17,153 bases of DNA from Russula earlei (Eukaryota > Basidiomycota > Agaricomycetes > Russulales > Russulaceae), in the NCBI GenBank assembly GCA_025769875.1, contig JAGFNK010000978.1, positions 1 to 17,153 on the forward strand. Reading direction: 5' to 3'. The notes beneath the pieces are model-generated. The model saw only the letters and a program-made list of their open reading frames with translations. It ran no database searches and had not been told where the DNA came from. Of this stretch, positions 8,547 to 16,708 are shown in pieces. Both the position numbers and the translations under genes were made by a program. The first letter of the stretch is position 1, and each line of letters opens with the position of its first letter.

Positions 8547-8719
8547 GGCCCCATATAGCAACTGAGATTTCTTGAAACTTGAACTTGGAACTTGAATTTC
8601 GGGATTAGCTGGGTGTGACAGGTGTGACAGGTGTGATGACAGTGACATGTCATGTGATTAGCTAATATCAGTTGTTTTTGTCTGTTAACTGTAATTCACA
8701 TATATTTGCATATGTGATG
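8547..8719 (+). repeat. Harbinger left terminal inverted repeat
   Basis: About 173 bp aligning with the reverse complement of 12441-12611, with differences mainly at the outermost bases and at transitions. It contains the subterminal tandem GGTGTGACA motif (two to three copies near 8610-8636), a plausible transposase or Myb binding array. Confidence 0.85.
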
Positions 8720-8802
8720 TCGTGTAATGACTCAGGCTCAGGAACAATTGGCACATCAATGATTGGCATCACTTCTTTCTACCCCCACCTCCACCACCCC
8801 AT

Positions 8803-10064
8803 ATGATGCAGACCTGCTCATCAATAAGTCCAGATTCCATTGAAGGAAGTCTAATCTCAGAAAGTAACAAGGCTATATGGACAACTGAAGAGGAAGCTGC
8901 ATTTCTACTGTTCCTTGTCAAGCAGAAACAAGAAAGAAACATGACCTCCAATGCCATATTCAAGGACCATACCTTCAACTAAGCAGCCAATTCTATTAAG
9001 CCCATGCATGAGAAGGGTCCTATCAAGACTGGACCTATGTGCAAATCAAAATGGCAAAGGGTATGAAATGTTTTTGCTTTGCCATATCACACAGCTAACA
9101 TCATCTACTACTAGATGAAGAAGGAGCACTTGGTAATCGTTGCTCTCAGGAATGAGTCCAGGGTCGGGCACCTATGGACCAATGAGAATGGAATTGTTGT
9201 TCCACCTGAAATGGAACTGGTGTGGAGTGATCGAGTCAAGGTGTGTACATAACATCTAATTTGTCAATGCCATCTGATCATTAGTAGAAACATCAAGAAT
9301 ACAACAAGTACAGGGATAAAGGCTGGCCACATCACAGCATCATGAAATTTCTGATGCCATCAAGTGCAAAAGGCCAACATTCATATCAGGGCATGCAGTC
9401 GACAGCCCATTTTACTCCCCCTCAGTCATCTGCATTGCTGTCCCCCAATCCTAATTTGTTTGAACATCAAAGTGGGGACTCCTTGTCATCTCTGGCACCA
9501 GATCACTCTTCCTCCTCATCCAGTGTCCTTCATTTCAAATGCAAAGTATCTCAGGTCAAGGATGTCGCCTCCAAAACATCTTCCTCATTGACCAAAAAAC
9601 TCAAGTCTGATTCCACAGCAGTTGCTGTCCATGGCATGCAGTCAACCATGGAGAGGTTTGCCAATAACTTCAACACAACCATGCATGCATTCATTGCTTC
9701 ATCCCCACCCCCAATGTTGCTGGCACTCCCCCCACTCCCAATGCCGCTAGCACTCCCCTCAAACCCAGCCCCAGCCACACCTCTGGCCATGCATATACTA
9801 CCTTCAAATGACATCATAACTATCTTGGCACTTCCTGAGATCACCCGTCGGTCACTGGCAATTCAACATCTTACCAAGGATATTGAACTGAATGGTGAAT
9901 GGCTCTCCATGGATGATGTTGTCCCTGTGATCAATATCTTGGGATCTTGTGACATCATGCACATAGACAGCTATATTGTGCTTATGACTAACAGGTCAGC
10001 ATTGTTGCACAAGATTGCACCCAACTACATCAAGGATCTATTGGAGAAGGCCAGGACATCCTGA
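8803..10064 (+). pseudogene. Harbinger Myb/SANT-like DNA-binding protein, three exons, one stop
   Basis: This is the accessory protein of PIF/Harbinger elements, thought to bind DNA and help the transposase enter the nucleus and find ends. Exons are 8803-9060, 9115-9240 and 9288-10064. Introns of 54 and 47 nt start GTATGA and GTGTGT and end CTAG and GTAG, all in phase 0. Exons 1 to 3 encode the Myb/SANT-like domain: IWTTEEEAAFLLFLV at about residues 27-41, TFN-x-AAN near 57-63, CKSKWQR near 80-86, then WTNENG and YRDKGWPHHSIM at 136-147. A low-complexity Ser/Pro region and a conserved helical tail follow, about 385 residues in all. TAA at 8980-8982 (codon 60, likely from CAA) breaks it. The start is chosen because it is the first ATG of an open frame leading straight into the domain; a second ATG is adjacent at 8806. 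Confidence 0.85.
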
Positions 10065-10173
10065 CTGTAGTTGTACTTCTACAGTAATCACCCATCACAC
10101 ACCTGTATTGTAATTTGTTGAATGCCATGAAGTGTTCTTTCATTTTCTGAAAACATGTGGACATGTGTCTGAA
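10065..10173. other. Short convergent intergenic region of Harbinger
   Basis: It separates the stop codon of the Myb-like gene from that of the transposase gene on the other strand. It should hold both 3' ends; no clear terminator motif is visible. Confidence 0.5.
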
Positions 10174-10681
10174 CTAAATACCTGCTGCGCAATCCTGAAG
10201 TGTTTTCTGATACTGCTCCTACATCTCACCTGCAATCCTGTCTCACCTGATATTTGCTTGCTCCCTCTCATAGCGCGTCACTTCACAATGACCCACCTAA
10301 GGGTCTACCCGGTTGTCAAATACGTTTATCTCACTGTGATCATAATGGCAAATAAAATTGTGAAGGGCTGCAAGTGCCAATGGGATGTGCGCTTGAATAT
10401 CCATGTTATACTCAGGGTGTTACGAACCAAGGCCAAGTCCTGGCTGAAGATTGTCCTATTTTACTCAAGAAAAACCTCTCTCACTTTGCATTGCCAACTC
10501 CCTTCCATTTTCTGGGCTATCCCTCCTGCGGTACAAGATATTGCTGTTGCAAAGGCACTCTAACACGACCAGGCACCGGTTTCCTAATCGGGTAATCATC
10601 GCGTGGCAGCCACATGGCCACCCAGCCACCATGGACCCGAAACAGCAGCACAAACTCTTAGAAACTGTTGCATAAATCATC

Positions 10682-10782
10682 TGATGTCATCAAGGCTCCA
10701 ATGACATCATGACTGACTGAGCGACTCCACAGTGACCTCATAGGCTCACTAAGCGCTCCACAGTGACATCATAATGATGTCA
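10682..10782. promoter_or_regulatory. Cluster of TGACATCA/TGATGTCA motifs in family B U3
   Basis: Exact copies of this 8-mer, in either orientation, lie at 10682-10689, 10702-10709, 10764-10771 and 10775-10782. They are about 140-240 bp upstream of the TATATAA box at 10920. The 8-mer resembles a bZIP (ATF/CREB-like) site. Three exact copies and one altered copy persist in the decayed LTR (7354-7361, 7416-7423, 7436-7443, near 7343). The motif is seen; the binding factor is inference. Confidence 0.5.
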
Positions 10783-10919
10783 TCGCTCCACAATGATCAG
10801 TAATGCGCTCAAGTAAGCCTGGAAGTCGACACAAGCAAGTTTATGCCTCTGTAGTCCTATTGGATGGTACCAAAGAGTCTAGAATAGTCCCAGTGCTTTG
10901 TAATCGACCCTGTACACTG

Positions 10920-10926
10920 TATATAA
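10920..10926 (+). promoter_or_regulatory. TATA box of family B LTR
   Basis: TATATAA in the context CTGTATATAAGCCCC, conserved in the inverted copy. It is about 330 bp before the LTR end. Confidence 0.65.
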
Positions 10927-12440
10927 GCCCCAATGAAGTATGGCAGTCGTCAGACTGTCCATTTGTGATACTCTCCACTTCCTGGGTACTCCCCTGCGAC
11001 TGCTCAGTCTAAAGCCTTCCCTCGTCTTCAAGGTACTCTTCAACGACCGCCTTGTTTAAAGTCCCTTGCTACACTGGCCTCTACTCTTCGCCTCTGCCTC
11101 CTGCAACACGTACCAGTCCCCATCTGGTATCTTCTAGTCATTTGGCTCGTCCTCCTGTTCAACGCTGTTTACGCCGCGTACCATCTGTTCCGACCCCTGC
11201 CCACCTGCTCCTGAGTCCTTAGTGATCAGCAGTATGTGTCTTGACACAGGGGGGTACTGAAGGATTTTGAAATGCTGCTTGAGAATCCCAAACATACACT
11301 CTATGATGTTGTGAGCTTGAGCATGGCACAGATTGAATAATTCCTGGGGTGTGCGTGGCCTAGGACAAGCATAAATATTAGTGAGAAGATGGGAAAGAAA
11401 GAGAGAACACACTGTATGTCAGCATGACCCCACTCAGATAGATGATATCGTACACCTCGATAAGGAACAAGCAGTGTGTTTGATGAGGCAAAGCCTGCAT
11501 CAGCAAGATAGTATTTCCCTCTTGAGATGGGGAAATCGGAATGATGGGCATCATGGAAAAGAGTTGAGTCAGTGGTGGAGCCCTCCCAACCAGTCAAAAG
11601 ATATGTGAAGTGGAGGTCAAATGAACAAGCAGCAAGGCAGTTCTGTGAGAGAATGCCATTGCAGTCTCTTGTTGCATCACACTCTGCAGCAGTGGAGTAA
11701 CAACTGATGTGGGTGCTGTTGATAGCACCCAGGGCATCCTTGAAAAAGGGAAAAAATTTGGGATTCCCTTGGATAAAGGAGTGAGGAGGGGAATTGGCAT
11801 CAGGAAGCTGTACAAAGGTGGTGTAGAAAGGGGGGGTTGTGAGAACTCTGAGTATTTTTTGAAAATATCTGGATATCCATCAGAAGATACATGGAAGGAA
11901 ACCATGGGATATGTACTTTGAGACCATGCTTGGTGACCACTGAAAACACTCTCCAATATTTGTTGTTGACAGCCTGGTGGAAGTGGCATAGAGAAATATG
12001 GCAACCTGTTCTTCAATTCAGACATGCTGAGATGATGCAACACCAAAGTCATGGAGAGTCTGCTGGAGCTTGTGAAACACAGGTTTATGGACCCCAAGTT
12101 CATTCCAAATGCATTCTGGGTGGCCAGTGAGTAGGGACCCAGGCAAGACCAGTGAGGGTGGAGGTGTGATATGGAATAGGAGGAGAATGGGGTTTGAGTA
12201 TTGACAGTATGGCCTGGAAGCCATAAAGGGCATAACCTGTAAAATATAAAATCATTAGAAGTTGTTGGCATCACTGTTGTACCTGCTGCAGATACAGCCT
12301 CTCCTGATCAAGGTAATCAGCCATAGCATTGACCAGGGGATGGACAGGTGATGGCTCAAATTTGGGGGGTAAAAAATTGGCCATGACTTGGAGGGGCATA
12401 AAAAGTTTTTGTGTGCATCAGTCATTACAACAACAACAAC

Positions 12441-12611
12441 CATCACATATGCAAATATGTGAATTACAGTTAACAGACAAAAAGAACTGATATTAGTTAA
12501 TCATATGACATGTCACTGTCATCACACCTGTCACACCTGTCACACCTGGCTAATCCTGAAATTCAAGTTCCAAGTTCAAGTTTCAAGAAATCTTGGTTGC
12601 TGTATGGAACC
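12441..12611 (-). repeat. Harbinger right terminal inverted repeat
   Basis: The reverse complement matches 8547-8719 over about 171 bp, including the GGTGTGACA tandem motif near 12523-12547. A short CAA-type microsatellite (about 12427-12440) lies just inside it. Confidence 0.85.
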
Positions 12612-13298
12612 TTATGGCCTCAAGCAGTCTGGCCAGCATTGGTACCAAAAACTAACATCCATATTCAACTCCCTTGGGTTCAAGCAGTGTGCTGTGGACC
12701 AAGCAGTCTTCTACAAGACCGAAACTGAGGAATGTGACATCACGATTGTTGCAGTGCACATTGACAACTGCACCATCACTGCAAGCAGCATGCACCACAT
12801 CAATACCCTCAAGGCAGGTCTGCGTGAGCACATTGAGGTCACAGACCTCAGTGAGCTCCACTGGATGCTCAGCATCAAGATCCAGTGAGACTGTGAAGGC
12901 TGGCACCATTCACCTTTCCCAATGCACATACCTAGACATGATCCTCTGGTGCTACCACCTAGATGACCTGAAGCCACTGTCCACACCAATGGATATTCAA
13001 GTCAAGCTCACTCTGGAGCAAGCACCAGTGACTGCTGCCAAGCATGCAGAGATGCACAACATGCTGTACCACAAGGCAGTCAGCACACTCAACTGGGCTG
13101 CACTGTCAATGCACCCAGACATTGTGTTTGCTGTCACGACAGTCGCACACTTCACCACAAACCTGGGCCCAGCACATTGGCAGGCTGTGAAGCAAATATA
13201 CCACTATCTGGCCAGCATGCTCAACCTCTGGCTGACATATGGTGAGACAAGGCATATCCTTGAAGGGTATGCAGACACCGATGGAAGCATGGCTGAGG
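12612..13298 (+). pseudogene. pol: Copia reverse transcriptase C-terminal half and start of RNase H
   Basis: It resumes with YGLKQSGQHWYQKL, the block directly following the KML of the earlier segment. The second catalytic motif, normally YVDD, reads HIDN at about 12760-12771, so the polymerase site is lost. TGA at 12886-12888 follows IKIQ, and an extra base near 12897 shifts the frame. The downstream frame then shows GTIHLSQ, a PLSTPMD block, LNWAALSMHPDIVFAV and the RNase H start LEGYADTDGSMAE. The gypsy LTR begins three bases later at 13299, so the catalytic RNase H and the 3' LTR are absent from the window. Confidence 0.88.
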
Positions 13299-13881
13299 TG
13301 TTGTGATCTACCCCCTTGTCGGTTCGTCCATAACCCCTTTCGTTATTTTTCTCTTTTGTCACCCTTGTCTCCTTGGTTACCGTTTCATCCCTTGATGCTG
13401 ATGGTCCCTTATTGTTTCATCTGTTGTGTTTCACTTATTGTGTTTCACCTATTGTCAAGTTACTTTTGCTATTGGTTTACCTTTATTTATTGTTCTGCTT
13501 ATGGTACTGAACAGCCTCGCTACATACAGTATTTAAGCACCTGTAGAAGCTGGGGAATGCCCCAAGCTTAGCTTTGTCCCATTTCCTGTCGCATCCCTTG
13601 CCTTGTATCTTCTCTCAAATCACAACTTGCTTGTGCTGGCTTACACTCTGCTCGACTTGAGTTCATCACAAGGAACCTTTGTGTTCCTCTTCCTCCTCTG
13701 CTTCTCTCTCATCGTCCTCCTCTTCTGTGAAACCAGAAGATTGACTCTGTCTGTGGACTGAGTCATTGTCTGACTCAGCCTTGAGATGCTAAAACCTTTG
13801 GCCTGGCCTCTTTGAGCCGGCCCCCATTGAACCTTTGAACCAAGTCACAGGGACTTGGCCCTATTGAACTTTGAGCTAACA
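13299..13881 (+). mobile_element. Gypsy 5' LTR
   Basis: It starts TGTTGTGATCTACCCC exactly where copia homology stops. The proposed end is GAGCTAACA at 13881: TGTT...AACA ends, six bases before a TGG-starting primer site. A TATTTAAG box at 13530-13537 fits an LTR promoter. It is pyrimidine-rich without coding potential. The end is inferred because no second LTR is available. Confidence 0.6.
13530..13537 (+). promoter_or_regulatory. TATA-like box of gypsy LTR
   Basis: TATTTAAG about 230 bp into the LTR, upstream of the gag frame. Confidence 0.4.
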
Positions 13882-13887
13882 CTCTTA

Positions 13888-13900
13888 TGGCTGCGACACC
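13888..13900 (+). other. Candidate gypsy primer binding site
   Basis: TGGCTGCGACACC begins with TGG, the complement of a tRNA CCA end, and lies six bases past the proposed LTR end. Its reverse complement, GGTGTCGCAGCCA, has the shape of a tRNA acceptor 3' strand plus CCA. Which tRNA it matches cannot be told without the genome's tRNA set. Confidence 0.4.
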
Positions 13901-13904
13901 ATAA

Positions 13905-15438
13905 CACAAGCTAAGCTTCCCTTACTCCATTCTGGAGATCAACCTTGAGTTACCATCAAACCGTTGGGTCCACATCCAACCCAGACCATCCCCAGACCTC
14001 CCCGAACACGTTGTAGGAACTGCCACTTGGGACAGCTTTCACACCTTCCTTTGTTACATCACCATTGAAAACAATGAAGAACTACCAGTTGAATTCATCA
14101 ACAATCATTGGTTCGAACTATGACTTAGAAGAGGACAGCTCTACACCCACCTAGACCTAGAACTCGTCAGAAACAGCCTTGGATTAGGCTACTGGAGGGA
14201 AAACGACCCTCTCTACGAACCACCATCAGAATCAGAAGCCTCTTCCACAGAAGGCAACCCCCCTGAACCAGAAAACACTGTTGAAACTCAGACACCCTTT
14301 GAATCCCCTGCATTAGAACCAGAGGACCCTCTTGGAAACCAGGAACCCATTGAAACCCTAGAACTTGAACCACAGAACCCCCCAGAAGTTATTATGGCAG
14401 CCCAACCCCAAATCACTGTACAGCCACCCCAAGCCACCGCTCAGGCTCCTCAGATGGCCACTCAGGCCCCCCCAGTTGTCGTTCCCCCCCCCCCCTCAAG
14501 CAGCTGCCCCAGTGCCACAAGGCACTAATGGGTCCCTCAGCGGTAAAGAACCCATGGCCTTCACAGGGGAAAGGAACAAAACAAAACGTTTTATCATGGA
14601 ATTCAACTTATTCTGGGGCCTCAATGATGACAAGGCAGTGATGATTTCCTCTTTTAAACGAACAATGTTGGCCCTCTCCTATATTCAAGGAGAAAAGGTC
14701 GAAGAATGAGTCAACTCACAAGCAACCGCACTCAGGGAAAAAGTAAACAGGACCCAAAACCCGGTTAATAGGATGAATGAGGCATTATGGAATGACTTTG
14801 TCACAGACTTCACATTCAAGTTTACTAATACCGCAGAGAAAGAAGATGCCCAAGCAGCTATTGTCAAACACATAATGAAGGATTCCCTTGATGACTACAT
14901 CTCCACCTTCAAACAACTTCTGAACAAAACTGGGTGGCCAGAAACGGACGTTATTGCCATTGAAAGCTTCAAAAATGGCTTAAAAATCGGGCTCTACCGC
15001 ACAATTCTAAACAGAGATGTCTGGCCCACCACTCTTCAGGAATGGAAGGAGGAGGCCAGGAGACAACATCGACGGTTCATCACCATCAGGGAGAAACTCA
15101 AAGGAAAAACCATACACTCCCCCTTGGAACAAAAAACTCACCACCCTGACTGAATGCAAGTGCACACTGCCAAGTCTAACTTTAAGAAACTCACTGAAGA
15201 AGAAAGAAAACAATTGGCAAAAGAAGGATGTTGCTTCCACTGCAGGGAGAAAGGCCACCTCAGCTGGGAATGCCTCAAAAATATGGTTCCCACCACTTCT
15301 AAAGCCCATGTCACCAAACCAACCCCAGAACCGCCTAAAGAAGAAGAACCAGCCTCCATGGTAGCACACATGAAAACCCTACCAGCCGAGGAACGAGCCA
15401 AAATCTGGGATCTCATCCTCAAAGAGTATTTTCTCTAG
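13905..15438 (+). pseudogene. gag: Gypsy gag with CCHC knuckle
   Basis: It encodes the particle protein. The frame is open from 13905 with no ATG, so the start codon seems lost. It shows YSILEINLELP, LPEHVV, LPVEFINNHWFEL and LYTHLDLELVRNSLGLGYW, blocks I associate with Agaricomycete gypsy gag, then an acidic Pro-rich linker. A run of 12 C (14484-14495) shifts the frame by one; eleven would keep it. The capsid domain follows: FNLFWGLNDD, MLALSYIQGEKVEE, LWNDFVTDF, DDYISTFKQLL, LQEWKEEARR. The knuckle C-x2-C-x4-H-x4-C lies at 15232-15273. Stops are TGA 14121-14123, 14707-14709 and 15151-15153, each explainable as a mutated Trp or Arg codon. The frame ends at TAG 15436-15438, overlapping pol. 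Confidence 0.85.
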
Positions 15439-16708
15439 GCCAAAGTGCGACAGTCGGCACAGAGGCCCAAATAGATACCATTGTCAACCATAAAGAAAAC
15501 TCAATGAAAGTTCCTTTTATGCTAATAACCAATGGAAAGATTGGACAAGCACTCCTTGACAGCAGAGCAACAGAAAATTTCATCAGTCAAGGAATCATGG
15601 GAAAATTACAAATCCCACTCCGAACCCTCAGGACCCCCAGACCCATCATTAACATGGATGGTACCAATAACCAAGGAGGAGCACTAACCCATTATGCTCA
15701 TATCGCCGTACGACATGGCCCCACCACATGACTTCTCACCTTCTATGTCACAAACTTGGGAGAAGATAGAATGATCCTTGGCTACCCCTTCCTAAAAGCA
15801 ATAAACCCCCTTGTCAATTGGAGTACTGGTTGTCTGAGAAACCACTTAGGGGTCCTTCTCACCCCTGTCCCCCTAGCTAAACCACCAAAAATCTGGGTCA
15901 CACAAATAAGGACAACCACCATCCCCCCTGAATACTTATGACACCAGAAAGTCTTCTCAGAAGAAGCAGCCAAACGACTCCCACCCAGTCGAGGAGAACT
16001 TGACTTCAGAATCACCTTGAAACCGGACACCCCCAAGTTCCTTGATTGTCAAACTTACCCACTCCCCCAGAATGAGAAACAAGAACTATCAAGGCAAATA
16101 CAAGAAGACCTAGCCAAAGGTTTTATCAAAGACAGAGTCTCAGACTTCGTATCTCCTGTCTTCTTCATCCAGAAGAAAGATGGCACCGCTCCATGAATGG
16201 TAGTAGACTACCGAAAACTCAACAACACCATGGTCCCTGACTACCATGCCTTACCAAACATGGAAGAACAATAACACAGATTAAGGGGCAAAACCACCTT
16301 TAGCAAATTTGACGTCAGAGCTGGCTACAACAACATCTTGATCCACCCAGAAGATCGACACAAAGGCACCTTCAAAACCCAATTTGGCACCTTTGTCCCC
16401 ATGGTAATGGGCTTTGGCTTTACCAATGCCCTGGCAGCTTTCCAACGAGCAATGAACCACACCCTCCGACCCTGGCTTCTAAAGTACCCAGAAAACACCT
16501 GCAACTATCTAGACAACATAGGAGAAGAACACCTTCACCGACAAATCACACATGAATTCCTTGACTTTCTCAAAAGAGACTCTTATTTTCTAAAGGTGTC
16601 CAAGTGTGCCTTTGAACAAGAAGAAATCGACTTCCTGGGCTTCCGAATTAACCAAGGAACCCTCAAAATTGACCCCGTCAAGATGGATGGCCTCAAAAAC
16701 TGGCCGAG
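15423..16708 (+). pseudogene. pol: Gypsy pol: protease and reverse transcriptase, truncated
   Basis: It lies in the -1 frame relative to gag, overlapping its end by about 15 bases. The protease site reads L-L-D-S-R-A-T (about 15549-15569), with Arg for the essential Gly (GGA to AGA), and the flap-side block MILGYPFL is present. The pre-RT block KVFSEEAAKRLPPSRGELD, then RT blocks SPVFFIQKKDG, VVDYRKLN and GKTTFSKFDVRAGYNNI (first catalytic Asp), are clear. YLDN replaces YxDD near 16510, with about ten residues missing after it; KVSKCAFEQ..IDFLGFRI follows. In-frame stops TGA 15729, 15939 and 16194 and TAA 16272 all lie in an otherwise unbroken frame. It ends in LKNWPS just before the family C LTR, so RNase H and integrase are absent. 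Confidence 0.88.

Larger units (their letters stand above)
10418..11246 (+). mobile_element. Family B solo LTR, better-preserved copy, inside transposase
   Basis: It begins TGTTACGAACCAAGGCC and ends GTGTCTTGACA, 829 bp, with a perfect CAGGG duplication at 10413-10417 and 11247-11251. It interrupts the last transposase exon between the FKIL block and the C-terminal tail. No second LTR or internal region exists, so it is solo. It keeps CG at many positions lost in the copy at 6880-7707, so it is younger or was methylated for less time. Confidence 0.95.
10174..12384 (-). pseudogene. Harbinger DDE transposase, three exons, split by family B LTR
   Basis: A DDE_Tnp_4-type nuclease that would cut and insert the element. 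On the minus strand the exons are 12384-12283, 12236-11413 and 11359-10174; the last is interrupted by the LTR at 10418-11246. Introns are 46 nt (12282-12237, GTACAA..ACAG) and 53 nt (11412-11360, GTGTGT..CTAG). With the LTR and one duplication removed the frame is continuous, 425 codons plus stop, a normal family length. Visible blocks are LTGHPE-like, NPKFFPFF, TGWEGSTTDS, GKYYLADAGF, VPYRGVRYHLSEWG, ELFNL, NIIECMFGILKQHFKIL and the basic tail EREQANIR. The first catalytic Asp is Asn (11718-11720, GAINSTH); the second Asp (11499-11501) and the Glu (11299-11301) remain. Stops include TGA 12018-12020, TGA 11880-11882 and three more in the tail, all explainable by transitions. ATG 12384 is the first in frame. 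Confidence 0.88.
8547..12611. mobile_element. PIF/Harbinger DNA transposon with nested LTR
   Basis: The element is bounded by long imperfect terminal inverted repeats starting GGCCCCATATAGCAAC (left) and GGTTCCATACAGCAAC (right, read inward). It is flanked by TTA at 8544-8546 and 12612-12614, matching the 3-bp TWA target preference of PIF/Harbinger. Removing it restores copia KML-YGLKQ in frame. It encodes the two proteins typical of the superfamily: a Myb/SANT-like protein (plus strand) and a DDE transposase (minus strand), convergent with 109 bp between their stop codons. Without the nested family B LTR and one duplication it would be 3231 bp. Stops in both genes make it non-autonomous now. 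Confidence 0.92.
3241..13298 (+). mobile_element. Ty1/copia retrotransposon, internal region, split by four insertions
   Basis: One copia gag-pol frame runs in order gag, CCHC knuckle, protease, integrase, reverse transcriptase and start of RNase H. It is interrupted by family A LTR (5358-6617), family B LTR (6880-7707) and a Harbinger transposon (8547-12611), and is ended by a gypsy LTR at 13299. Removing each insert with one target duplication restores the frame at each join, which proves they are insertions into one element. Premature stops, a deletion in integrase and a one-base insertion near 12897 make it non-autonomous. Many substitutions are D to N, E to K, R to C, T to M or Trp/Arg/Gln to stop, all C-to-T or G-to-A transitions. 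Confidence 0.9.
13299..16708 (+). mobile_element. Ty3/gypsy retrotransposon, 5' part
   Basis: It is inserted in copia RNase H and comprises LTR, primer site, gag with knuckle, protease and reverse transcriptase up to the region before RNase H, where a family C LTR begins at 16709. The domain order protease then reverse transcriptase, with no integrase before it, separates it from copia. The 5-bp flank is TGAGG (13294-13298), but the matching 3' copy is not in the window. Any integrase and the 3' LTR would lie beyond the right edge. Confidence 0.88.

Noticed and set aside
10132..10680. Plus-strand frames across the LTR B boundary
   Set aside because: They cross from antisense transposase sequence into the LTR, so they postdate the insertion and have no coding history.
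14700..16200. Alternative genetic code with TGA read as Trp
   Set aside because: Some TGA sit where Arg (CGA) fits better, TAG and TAA also interrupt the frames, and ordinary TGG codons are common. Decay by transitions explains all of them.
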